Origin: Shinisaurus crocodilurus
Lineage: Eukaryota; Chordata; Lepidosauria; Squamata; Shinisauridae
Direction: 5' to 3'
Length of the DNA stretch: 64,000 nucleotides
Assembly (NCBI GenBank): GCA_021292165.1
Contig: CM037880.1
Span: 24,516,051 to 24,580,050, forward strand
Shown here: piece after piece, positions 1-9,846 of the stretch
How the letters are laid out: every line of letters starts with the position of its first letter
Numbering within the stretch: the stretch's first letter is position 1
The notes under the pieces: model-generated
The model's database searches: none
What the model was told of the DNA's origin: nothing
Seen by the model: the letters and a program-made list of their open reading frames with translations, nothing else
Translations under genes and position numbers: made by a program

Positions 1-174
1 TGTTTTTCTTTAAAGACAAAAGATGTTAATTAGTTTGGACAACTGTATGAGTTGTTTTTCTAAAACTAAAACCTCGGTATTCAGGTTTAATTGCAGTGTT
101 GGCACTTTGAAATAAATAAGTTGGTTTTGTGTTGAAGTTTGGGCACTCGGGCTCAAAAAGGTTTGCCATCACTG
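1..174. mobile_element. hAT-type DNA transposon end (fragment)
   Basis: The reverse complement of 135-174 starts CAGTGATGGCAAACCTTTTT and continues into GAGCCCGAGTGCCC, a terminus I associate with hAT elements of vertebrates. The other end lies outside the window or is lost, so length and family are uncertain. Confidence 0.5.
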
Positions 175-394
175 GGGTATGGGATTGTTTCTTATACTAG
201 GCTCATAACATGCTCTGTTGAGGGAGACACTGGCACTTCTAATTTGTTTATTTTAACATAAAGAACATAGTGAATCAGTGGATTTCATTGGACTGGAGAT
301 ACAGGTACAGCTCTGCAAGGAATAATTGGTATGTCTGCAGAAATAAAGGACCTGACTGACTTTAAACTAGCCAGATGTTTACCCTAAACATGCC

Positions 395-468
395 ATTTTT
401 CCTGTCATGCACTGATCTAGACAGATAACAGGCCCCTTCCAACTCTACTTTTCTATGATTCTATGAAT
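395..468 (+). mobile_element. CR1 or CR1-tailed SINE 3' end fragment
   Basis: ggccccttccaactctac followed by ctatgattctatga is the typical CR1 3' terminus with its ATTCTATG repeat. Only the last ~70 bp are recognisable. Confidence 0.6.
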
Positions 469-931
469 ATGGGGTGCCTTTTGAATTAGTTCCTTGAGGA
501 AACAGGATATCTACAGAGAACAGCTGTCAGTGCTAGACTTTTCTCATTAAAAAAAAGCATTGTTTTCTGTTGCTCATGAAAGCCCCTTCTCTTGTTAGAG
601 CTCTAAAGTAAATTGTTGTCACCCTCGAAGGCAGAATGGCAGTTCCCGTAGTTATGTTACATGCTGTGTTGTTTATTCTGTGACGGAGAGACTAGCAGCA
701 CTTAGGTGTTCCATAATACTATTGGGCAAATAGATTACTGATTCAATTCAAGGTGCTGATTTAGACCTTCTTAATCCTCCAAACAGAGTTCTCAAGAACA
801 ATTTCCGCCCCCTGAAAGCTGATCAGATTTACAGTCCACTTCGGAGACCCTTGCTAGAATCCTCCCCACCACCATTAGATGTATGGCGGGAGGGCACAAG
901 AGATTGACCCGGGGATCGTATGACACGTCAG

Positions 932-1153
932 GAGCTGTGACGTGTGCTGGGCGAAACTTTGTATATGCAACCCCTACTTCGGGGTTGCCATGTCATGCAA
1001 ACCCAGCCACTGACAAACAACCCTCTCATAACCCTACAACAAACTGAGGATTGTGCAAGGGTTGTTTAACCCTCAATGGCTGGGGTCGCATGACATGGCA
1101 ACCCCTGAGTGGGGGTTGCATATTCAAAATGTCGCTTGGCACGCACTGTGACT
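932..1153. mobile_element. Palindromic MITE (GGGTTGC fold-back)
   Basis: The left arm (gctgtgacgtgtgctggg then tatgcaacccctacttcggg) is the imperfect reverse complement of the right arm (tgggggttgcatattcaaaa then gcacgcactgtgac). The arms meet around 1040. No target-site duplication could be fixed. It resembles the palindromic elements at 8898-9283, 34612-34860 and 39342-40672. Confidence 0.6.
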
Positions 1154-2393
1154 CATTGTGGGTACTCCTGATGAGCCAGGTGTGTTGTCGGAATGCCTCC
1201 TCAGTGGTGGTGCCCAATACTTGGAATCGTCACGCTATAGAGATTTGCTTGGCTCTATCACTGCTTACCTTTTAGCAGACAGCAAAAACATTTATTTATA
1301 TTTATATTTTGCCCTTGCTCACAAGGAGCCCACGGTGGCTAAAATCCCATATAAAAACAATAGAGCACATGAACACTGTTAAAATCGTAACTCTAAAATT
1401 ACAAATATGCAATAAAACCTGATGGCGCGTGAGTGACAGCAGAGCCCCACGTCTGCTGGATGGGAGATTTATAATCCTGTCTGTGCATAGAGGCCCATTA
1501 TTCCACACACAGATCTTCCAGATCTCACCCCCCTCTGTGCAGCGTGCAGCGTGTCCGTTTGAAGCTGCCAGCCAGCTTGCCTGTAATCCGACTCCAGCTT
1601 CTAGCTTCCCCGGTTTGCAGACTAATCCAAGTGGCAAGGAAACACTCTGTAACACCACAGGTCTATTTCTACCTGTTTATTTACTTAGCAAGTAATATTC
1701 TACAGAGTATACATTTCCTAGTTACAGTCCATGTGCAGAGTACAATACATAGCAAGCATTATTTCCAGTGGAGTAGGTTGAGCTTCACTTTAGCAAAGAC
1801 GTTACATTGTTGCAAAGTCCAGCAACCAATAGCCAGAAGAGAGAAGGAATAGAGAAAGCAGTCCTGCTCTTCTCTAAAATGGCTTCAGACAGAAAAAACA
1901 AGTTAGCACGTCATCAGAACATACAAACCATGTGACTAGCTCATAATGTTCCCAGGGCCTAGCTTTCCCATGAGAAAGAACACGGGAAAGTAGAAAGACA
2001 TAACACACTTGTTTACAGCCATTCTGTTCTTTTCCATGTGTAAACACTGTGCTGCAGCTGGTCAATGTGATACATATCACAACAAAACTATCAGTACACC
2101 AGGAGTGTGTTCACATGTAATAGCTGCAAATCATAGGTTAATTAACGTTACATGTGAACAGGGTCCAGAAAAAAGATAGAACACTTGCCTATACGTCAAA
2201 AGCTTATACCCCAAAAGCTCATTTCAGAAGTCTCTGCTGGATGCTGCTGATTTGGGATTTTGTGGCTTTTAAAAATAACTAGATTTTTTTAAAAAAAAAT
2301 ATCTTATTGTATATTTGATTATGGATAGCCTCCTTGATTGCATAACTTAAAGAAAAATGAGGGGTATAAATACTAGAAATAGGTAGCAATATA

Positions 2394-3643
2394 CCGTATT
2401 TTTCACTCCATAAGACGCACTTCCCACCCCGCCCCAAAACTAGGTGGAAATGTCTGTGCGTCCTATGGAGTGAATACAGTAAAAAAAATAATATATATAT
2501 ATTTTTTTAACTTTCCTCTGCTGGTCCAGAGCGGAGGACTCCTGGCCAGGGCGGGGGAAGCCCCCGCCAAACAGCTGATTCCCGCTGAACAGCTGACTTT
2601 AAATTTTTTTATTATTTTTTTTACTTTCCTCTGCTGGTCCGGAGCGGAGGACTCCTGGGCAGGGCGGGGGAAGCCCCTGCCAAACAGCTGATTCCCACCG
2701 AACAGCTGATTTTTTTTTTAAAATTTTTTTTATTATTATTATTTTTTAACTTTCCTCTGCTGGTCCGGAAGAGCGGAGGACTCCTGGGCAGGGCGGGGGA
2801 AGCCCCTGCCTCTCAGCTGATTCCCCGTGGAACAGCTGATTTTTTTTAAAAAATAAAATTATTATTATTATTATTTTATTATTTTATTTTATTTTTACTT
2901 TCCTCTGGTGGTCCGGAATTGCAGAGGACTCCTGGGCATGGCGGGGGAAGCCCCCGCCTCTCAGCTGATTCCCCGTGGAACAGCTGATTTAAAAAAAAAT
3001 AAAATTATTATTATTATTATTATTATTATTATTTTATTATTATTATTATTTTTACTTTCCTCTGGTGGTCCGGAATTGCAGAGGACTCCTGGGCATGGCG
3101 GGGGAAGCCCCCGCCTCTCAGCTGATTCCCCATGGAACAGCTGATTTTAAAAAAAATAAAATTATTATTATTATTATTATTTTATTATTATTATTTTTTT
3201 ACTTTCCTCTGGTGGTCCGGAATTGCAGAGGACTCCTGGGCATGGTGGGGGAAGCCCCCGCCTCTCCAGCTGATTCCCCGTGGAACAGCTGATTTTTTTA
3301 AAAATAAAATTATTATTATTATTATTATTTTATTTTATTTTATTTTTATTTTTTAACTTTCCTCTGCTGGTCCGGAAGAGCGGAGGACTCCTGGGCAGGG
3401 CGGGGGAAGCCCCCGCCTCTCAGCTGATTTTTTTTTAAAAAAAATTTATTATTATTTTATTTTATTATTATTATTTTATTTTTATTTTACTTTCCTCTGG
3501 TGGTCCGGAAGAGCGGAGGCCTCCTGGGCAGGGCGCCTCTCAGCTGATTCCCCACGGAACAGCTGATTTAATATATATATTTTTTGTACCATATGGTAAG
3601 TGTGTCTTATGGTCCGATGCGTCTTATGGAGAGAAAAATACGG
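2394..3643. mobile_element. TA-flanked MITE (Tc1/mariner-like) expanded by internal tandem repeats
   Basis: Terminal inverted repeats CCGTATTTTTCACTCCATAA and the complement of cttatggagagaaaaatacgg are flanked by TA at 2392-2393 and 3644-3645. Between them lie eight imperfect copies of a unit that begins actttcctctg(c/g)tggtcc, carries a cggaggactcctgggcagggcggggg block, then cagctgattcccc, and ends in a variable A/T and (ATT)n tract. The termini match those at 28231 and resemble those at 42931. No transposase is encoded. Confidence 0.85.
2507..3565 (+). repeat. Minisatellite of eight ~120-160-bp units inside the MITE
   Basis: Units start near 2509, 2629, 2749, 2898, 3053, 3200, 3355 and 3488, each with actttcctctg. 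The GC-rich half is well conserved and the AT-rich half (poly-A/T plus ATT runs) varies in length, which explains the growing period. Short reading frames across it are repeat artefacts. Confidence 0.85.
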
Positions 3644-4437
3644 TATTCAAGAAAAGTAGTTCTCACAAAGTGAGAAATAGCTACTTAGAATAAAACTTGT
3701 GGGATCCAGAGAGGCTTAGAAAAGTGGAGGCCAGAAACCAATCTAGCTACATCTTTTGGCTGTGTCTAGTAATCATGCTTGTCTAGATATTATTAAATAT
3801 GTCAATCTTTGTTTGGGCATGGCCTCTATACATCTTGTACTTGGTTACCTGTCCAAAACATAGGCACATATGTCATACTATCCAAGAATCCTGAAAGCTA
3901 GAGCCTTTCTGGCAGTAAAAAAAAAAAAAAAAATCCTCTTAACTCTTGGACTGAAGAATTGGTATATTTTGCAGTTAATGGGTATTTTTTTAAAAATGAA
4001 AGACAAACTTGAGGCCTATCAAAACATTTGAATTGTGAATTGTTAAACTATATAAACATTACCTTTGCCCTTCCCCTTTTTTTGGCCCTTCTTAAACCCT
4101 CTTTTGTGTGTAAGTAAGTATGCTGCTAGTTTTTTAAAATATTTTTTTTATTGTGTAACCACAAAGAACATTTCAGACTGTAATGTGAGCTCAGGGAAGA
4201 GTGGAAGGCTCTGTCATTGAACCAGAAGAGTTTGATTTTAACTTTTACTCTAAAATGTACATTTCTAAAACTTTCAGTAACAAAATTGCCTGCTGCTCTC
4301 CAGAGCGGCACAGGATCAAGTTGGGTTTCGTCTGAAGCACCAATATGTGTGTCAGGGCCTAAACAATTTTTTAAATGCTTAGATGACTTGTTCTTGCGTC
4401 TCCCTCTGGATCCAGTTCTTTCCAGATCACCAGTTTA

Positions 4438-4565
4438 GGGTGAAATCCTACCCATGCTTAGACAGAAAAAAGTCATACAACCCCCAGCATTCCCCAGATA
4501 GCCTGGCTGGGGAATGCTGGAAATTGTAGGACTTTTTTCTGTGTAAACATGCCTAGGATTGCGCC
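4438..4565. mobile_element. Harbinger-like fold-back MITE
   Basis: Near-perfect palindrome: agacagaaaaaagtc... mirrored by ...gacttttttctgtgtaaacat, centre at about 4501. Preceded by TTA. Same family as the copies at 44231, 44694, 62852 and 63703, whose flanks show the 3-bp TWA duplication typical of PIF/Harbinger elements. Confidence 0.7.
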
Positions 4566-4937
4566 TTTGGAGTACTTCATGTGTAAAATTTGTCATATGT
4601 TCCTTGAACACCCTTCAGGTTGATTAGAGGTATGTATTGCATTTGAGTATTGCACTACAAGATGTAAATTATGAATTGGGCCAAAGTGTTTAGCGTTATA
4701 CTTAAGAAGGTTAGCACTAGTAGGATGAAATGATTCTCAATGCAAGTCTTACCGGTAATCGTAGTCATGTTTGGCACAGTAGTGTATAGTACTTCATTTA
4801 CAAATATAAGTTTTATCTAGTGATGTAAATTAGTGGTGTAAACTTTGAGTAACTGCTGCCTATGCTTAGGCAGTCTTTTCTGTTTTGCCAAAGTCTAACT
4901 GCCATAAATGGTAATTTATGAATTCGCTGATGTGACT

Positions 4938-5116
4938 AAGATAAATGAAACTCACTGGGTGACTTTGGGCCAGTCACTGACTCTCATCCTAACCTACCTC
5001 ACAGGGTTGTTGTGAGGATAAAATGGAGAGGAGAGGGAGGATTATGTAAGCCACCTTGAGTTCCTTGCAGGAAAAAAGGCGGGGTATAAATGTAATAAAT
5101 AAATAAATAAATAGAT
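4938..5116 (+). mobile_element. tRNA-derived SINE, 5'-truncated
   Basis: Starts in the body (aactcactgggtgactttgg), runs through ctcacagggttgttgtgagg and ends ggcggggtataaatgtaat plus (AAAT)n. It lacks the tRNA-like head that is present in the reverse-oriented full copy at 17315-17556. Resembles squamate Sauria/ACA-type SINEs; name not verified. Confidence 0.7.
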
Positions 5117-5548
5117 TAAAAGTGGGCTGCTGCTTATAAAGTTAGAATAATCTCTTAACATGAAACTTTAAGAGCACCCCCAAAATAACCATGCCTATCT
5201 AATTGCTGAATGGCATGACATCTGACTGCAGAGGTTTAAACACATGTTCCTTAAGAATTAATCTTGAACACAGCAGAAAATGAAAAGTGAGATGTTGGAA
5301 ATGCTTGGAAAGATGTACAGTGCTTTGCAGAAATATTCACACACACCCTTTGACTTTTCCACATTTTGTTGAGGTACAACCTGGATTGAAATGGATTCAA
5401 TTGGCATTGCTACCACTTGATGTACATAAGATAGTTAACACCGTGAAGGTACAAAATATTATTTTATTGTGGCACAAAAGTTAAGTACGTAAGCAAAAAC
5501 AAACTGGCACTTGTTGGTTGCATAAGTATTCACCCCCCTGTGTCAGTA

Positions 5549-5717
5549 GATTTCATAGATCATAGAGTTGGAAGGAGCCTACAAGGCTATCGAGTCCAAC
5601 CCCCTGCTCAATACAGGAAACTAGAGGAGGGGTCTCCCATCCAAGTAATAACTAGGCCTGACCCTGCTTAGCTTTCCACGCTCAGACAAGCTGAGCCAGC
5701 ATAAGCCACAGGCCTGT
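5549..5717 (-). mobile_element. 5S rRNA-derived SINE nested in the Tc1 element
   Basis: On the minus strand it reads GGAAAGCTAAGCAGGGTCAG, then TATTACTTGGATGGGAGACC, matching the internal promoter of 5S rRNA (box A, intermediate element, box C). It ends in CR1-like tccaactctatgatctatga. It is flanked by tcagta at 5543-5548 and 5718-5723, a short target-site duplication in Tc1 sequence. It is therefore younger than the Tc1 copy. Confidence 0.88.
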
Positions 5718-5779
5718 TCAGTACTTGGTAGAAGCAGCACCTTTGGCAGCAATTACAGCTGCGAGTCTTCTTGGGTAAG

Positions 5780-6850
5780 TCTCTATCAGCGTTGCGCATC
5801 TGGATCCTGCAATTCTGGCAAAATAGCTCCAGCTCTGTCAGGTTGGATGGAGACTATTGGTGAACAGCAAATTTCAAGTCTTGCCATGTCTGGGCTTTGC
5901 CTGGGCCATTCTAAGACTTTCAGGTTTTTGTTTTTAAACCACTCCAGTGTTACTTTGGCTGTGTGTTTAGGGTCATTGACCTGCTGGATGATGAACCTCC
6001 ACCCCAGTCCCAGGTCCCTTGCAGACTGAAACAGGTGTTCTTCTAGAATTGCCCTGTATTTGGTTCCAACCATTTCCCGCTCAATCCTGACCAGTTTCCC
6101 AGTCCCTGCCAAGGAAAAGCATCCCCACAACATGGTGCTGCCACCACCATACTTCACCGTGGGGAATGGTGTTCTCAGGGCAGTGAGCGCTGTTGGCTTC
6201 GTGCCACACACAGCATTTTGCAGCAAGGCCAAACAGTTCCATTTTGGTCTCATCAACCAGAGAACCTTTTCCCACATGTTTGCTGTGTCTCCCACATGCC
6301 TTTTTGCAAACTCCAAATGGGCTTTGATATGGGTTTGTTTTAGCAATGGCATTCTTCTTGCCACTCTTCCATAAAGCCCAGCTTTGTGGAGCATCCAGGT
6401 GATAGTTGTCCCATGGACAGTTTCTCCCATCTCAGCTGCGGATCTCTTCGGCTCCTTCAGAGTTACAATTGGCCTGTTGGTTGCTTCTCTGACTAATCCA
6501 GTGTTCCCCAACCTTGGGTCCCCAGATGTTTTTGGCCTACAACTCCCAGCATGCCCCAGCCAGCGTAGCTGGCTGGGGCATGCTGGGAGTTGTAGGCCAA
6601 AAACATCTGGGGACCCAAGGTTGGAGGACACTGGACTAATCCCCTCCTTACCCATTCACTTGAGTTTTGGTGGATGGCTTTCCCTAGGCAGAGTCGCGGT
6701 TGAGCCATATTCTTTCCGTTTTGTAATAATGGATTTAATGGTGCTCCAGGGGATATTCATAGTTTGGGATATTTTTTTATAACCCAACCCTGATTGGTGC
6801 TTCTGCACAACTTTATCCCGGAGTTGTTTTGATTGCTCCTTGGTCTTCAT
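5780..6850 (-). pseudogene. Broken Tc1 transposase
   Basis: The start is at 6850 with an N-terminal helix-turn-helix region (MKTKEQSKQLRDKVVQKH... SGLGYKKISQTMNIP). The frame is then interrupted by the inserted fold-back at 6499-6633 and resumes with a second DNA-binding segment, a GGGSTMLWGCF-like block and a DPKHTAK block. The first catalytic aspartate region (DETK) sits in a different frame near 6250, so there is at least one frameshift. The residue before NDPKH, normally an aspartate, reads V. The C-terminal glutamate region is lost. It cannot encode an active DDE transposase. Confidence 0.88.
6499..6633. mobile_element. hAT fold-back MITE inserted in the Tc1 transposase
   Basis: A 135-bp palindrome with 66-nt arms (64 of 66 matching) and a 3-nt centre. 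The ends are CAGTGTTCC and its complement. Flanks carry an exact 8-bp duplication gactaatc (6491-6498 and 6634-6641), the hAT signature. The arms contain cctacaactcccagcatgcc in both orientations. Confidence 0.92.
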
Positions 6851-7689
6851 GATGCTGTTTGTTTAGATATGCTCTCCGACAAACTGGGGCCTTCCAGAAA
6901 CAGGTGTATTTAATCTGAGATCATGTGGCACTAGAATTGCACACAGGTGGACTCCATTCAACTACTTACGGTACTTGTACAATATGTGACTTCTGGAGGC
7001 ATTAAGTTGCACCAGAGCTTATTTAGGCATGTCACAGCAAAGGAGGTGAATACTTCTGCAACCAGCAAGTGCAAGTTTCTGTTTACTTAACTTTTGTGCC
7101 ATGGTAAAAATATTTTGCAACTTCAGTGTTGAGTATCTTGTGTAGAGCAAGAGGTAACAATGCCATTAAAATCCATTTCAGTTCCAGGTTGTAACACAAC
7201 AAAATGTAGAAAAGTAAAAGGGGAGTGAATACTTCTGCAAGGCACTGTATATTCCAAAACTTGTGCCACAGTCTCTTGGCAGTTCTATAAACTACTTTAC
7301 ATGAAGGAGATTGATTTTTATTGCCAGATTGGAGTGATAGTGGTCTGTGTGATTGCCAAATTGGAATGATGCTGCTGATGGCCAACTAGATATTATAAGT
7401 AGTGTGAGCAAACCTGGTAAGGGAACCTGAGAAATTAGATCAAAATATATTTATAGCATCAAAAATGAAGGGGAAAGTAGAAAAGGGACTGACCCTTTTG
7501 TCATGTTACAGATGGTTTAGAAGTTAACAATTGGAGCTGGGCAGATATAACAGTGGCCCAATTCACATGGTTTGGAGCACTGGGTAAATGATAGTCTCCC
7601 CTCTCCTACAGAGATGTTCTTCTACGTTTCTTGTTTGTCTGACCATAGTTGCTGTGGAGTCTGGATTGGGCAAACTGCTTAGTGCTAAC

Positions 7690-8425
7690 CTTATTTTGCA
7701 ACTCCTTTTCAGATCAAGGTCTGGAGGCAATTCTTGGCTAGTGTTGATCCTATTTAGACTGCTGTAACATATTGTACTTGGGGCTGCTTTTGAAGACTGT
7801 ATAAGCTGCAGTTAGTTCGAAATGCAACAGCCAAGATTTTGACTAGGACAGCTTGCTGGGATCATATGTTGCCAATTTTAAGAAATCTACAATGGTTACT
7901 GGTTTGTTTCTGAGCCCAATTCAAGATGCTGGTCTTGACCTTTAAAGTCCTTCACTACCTGAGACCCAGGTGAAGGACTGCCCCCTCCCATAGCGATTTG
8001 ACTGAGCACTTAGATCTCTCACTGACGCCCTTCTTAGAGTGCCGCCGCCACCACATCAAAGATTAAGCAGGTGGCAACGAAGGAGAAGGTTTTCTCATTT
8101 GTCACCCAGTTGTGGAACTTTCTCCCAAAGGAGGCTTGCCTGGCGCCCACTTCCTTATCTTTTAGGCATCAAGTTAAGATATTTTTATTCTCTCAGGCAT
8201 TTTAATGGTTTGTATTTAACAATCGTATAATACTTGTGCTGTATTTCAAAATACTGGCGTTGACGTTTTTACTCTGCTGTTTTAATTGCTATTTTAATTG
8301 TATATTGTGCTGTGTTAATTTTAATTGGTTTTTTTGCATTTTATTTTGTTTTAAATTGCAGTGTAAACAGGCCTGGGATAAATGTTGTGAAGCGTGGTAT
8401 ATAAATAGTTTTAAATAAATACACT
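7690..8425 (+). mobile_element. L2 LINE 3' end (degenerate RT and 3' UTR)
   Basis: Reads as the decayed C-terminal part of an L2 ORF2 on the + strand (tagactgctgtaacatattg, equivalent to the LDYCNALY block; later aaggagaaggttttctcatt and gtggaactttctcccaaagg). It ends with a T-rich 3' UTR and ataaatagttttaaataaat. Many stops; not functional. Confidence 0.75.
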
Positions 8426-8519
8426 TAAATCAGTTTCCCAGTTCAGACATCCTGAAAAACTATAGTTATAACAAATTAGGAACGGGAGGAAGTAATTTTT
8501 GGCATGTTTCAGATCTGAG

Positions 8520-8657
8520 CAGGGGTGGGCAAACTGCATCCCTCCAGGTGGTGTTGGACTCCAGCTCCCATCATCCCTGACCACTGGCTATGCTGGCTGG
8601 AACTGATGGGAATTGAAGTCCAACAACATAAGGAGGGTCACAGGTGGCCCACTCCTG
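8520..8657. mobile_element. hAT fold-back MITE (CAGGGGTGGGC type)
   Basis: Starts CAGGGGTGGGCAAACTGC and ends with a matching complement (tggcccactcctg). The centre holds ggactccagctcccatcatc mirrored by gatgggaattgaagtcc. The arms have diverged more than those of the 6499 copy; no clear duplication remains. Confidence 0.7.
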
Positions 8658-8897
8658 CTCTAAAACATGGCTTGAAGAATTGGGAACAGAATTTGAGCAT
8701 TGGCTCCCTACAAGTGATGGGAAATTAGGATCCAGCCTTGAGAATATGCCTGCCCTCCCCTTTGTAGAACAAATTTTCCTCTTAACCACAGTTAACATGG
8801 TTGCTGACATTTCACTTAGTCATGGTTTTGGGGGAGCGGTAAAGCAGCTTTGCTTCAGGGAGTAGGGGGAGAGGGGAAAGGACAAACTTTAAAAAAG

Positions 8898-9283
8898 ATA
8901 CGTGGCCCAGTTCACTCACATTGATAACCCATGGATTGTTGGGGCTGGGCAGCAGTGAGCGAGCGTGCTGCCTCCCACCTGCTCATACCACTTCCACTTT
9001 GCATCTGTTTTCATCAACAACCAAGGAATGCCATTCCTGGTTTGTTTGATGCGACATGCGAACCCAGAACTCTGGCCTGTTGAGGGACAAACAACCCAGA
9101 GTTTTAACCTATGGTTTGTTGCTGGGTTAAAACTCTGGGATGTTTCTTAGGTTGTTGATAAAAGTGAATGCAAAGCAGAATCAATGAGCATGCAAGATGC
9201 AGCCTGCTCACTTGCTCCTGCGCAGCCCCATTAATTCATGAACAACCCATTGAATTGGCATTACATGCGAACCAGGTCACTGC
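8898..9283. mobile_element. Palindromic MITE (gtggcccagttc type)
   Basis: The left end gtggcccagttcactcac is the imperfect complement of the right end catgcgaaccaggtcac. Internally, aacccagaactctgg near 9060 mirrors ccagagttttaacc near 9095, and gcagcagtgagcgagcg near 8949 is echoed inverted near 9200. Non-coding. Confidence 0.6.
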
Positions 9284-9686
9284 TCAGTTTTTATTTACTT
9301 TATTTTCACCATGTCCTTTGAAAACCTTCTGAAAGACTCTTGAGACAGCTAATAGCACTGTAAAACCATAAAGAAAATAATAATTAATACTAAAGGACTC
9401 GAATCAACCCGTCAGCGAAATCTCAAATTTTTTTACTTATACTATTTATGATGGATTTTGACTTGTTTTTTGCAGTTCCTAAGTAATTAGCAAAATTTAA
9501 TCATTAAAAATGATAATAATCTCTCCAGTGGAGAGCAAGAACCTCCAAACAAATGTAGATAGTAGCATATCTGTCTGAAGTAAATTTAATATTTCTGCAA
9601 CTTCTTCTCTCCCGTCCCCCTGCATTCATTTACTTATGAGTAGAGTGTATATTGTAGTTTTCAACTTCCTTTATTTTTAATTCTAG

Positions 9687-9846
9687 GAACATCATCTTCA
9701 GCGGGCCATTTCAGCACAGCAGGTATATGGAGAGAAGAGGGATAATATGGTCATACCAGTCCCAGAAGCAGAAAGTAATATTGCTTATTATGAATCCATA
9801 TACCCTGGAGAATTTAAGATGCCAAAGCAGCTTATTCACATACAGC
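9687..9846 (+). CDS. EPC1: EPC1 exon (visible exon 1): EPcA region
   Basis: Acceptor ttctag precedes GAA at 9687; donor gtgagt follows. It encodes residues 1-53 of the visible protein, EHHLQRAISAQQVYGEKRDN through MPKQLIHIQ, part of the conserved N-terminal EPL1/EPcA domain that contacts the acetyltransferase module. It ends in phase 1, the C of a proline codon completed by the next exon. The preceding coding exon is not in the window, so the 9.7 kb upstream is intron. Confidence 0.95.

Larger units (their letters stand above)
5318..7247 (-). mobile_element. Complete Tc1-like DNA transposon, inactive
   Basis: Flanked by TA at 5316-5317 and 7248-7249. Long terminal repeats of about 220 bp each carry two direct-repeat motifs: outer cagtgctttgcagaaatatt and inner ggttgcataagtattcac, with matching complements near 7040-7075 and 7225-7247. 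This is the IR/DR layout known from Sleeping Beauty-type Tc1 elements. Total length is 1930 bp; subtracting a SINE (5549-5717) and an hAT fold-back (6499-6633) leaves about 1.6 kb, the normal Tc1 length. The transposase lies on the minus strand. Confidence 0.92.
1..9686 (+). other. Intron upstream of first visible EPC1 exon
   Basis: No coding exon found. Recognised elements are listed separately. The unassigned stretches 470-930, 1720-2390, 3650-4430, 4570-4930, 7250-7690 and 9290-9686 contain no gene, RNA gene or clear repeat that I can name. 1290-1700 looks like the minus-strand 3' end of an old LINE (tttatatttatattttgccc followed by a GC-richer segment), but I cannot place it. Confidence 0.7.

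Noticed and set aside
2507..3565. Regularly spaced repeats resembling a CRISPR array
   Set aside because: Units are ~120-160 bp with AT microsatellite filler, lie inside transposon ends, and the genome is vertebrate.
5549..5717. 5S rRNA gene
   Set aside because: Only part of 5S is present, followed by a CR1-like tail and flanked by a target duplication; it is a SINE.
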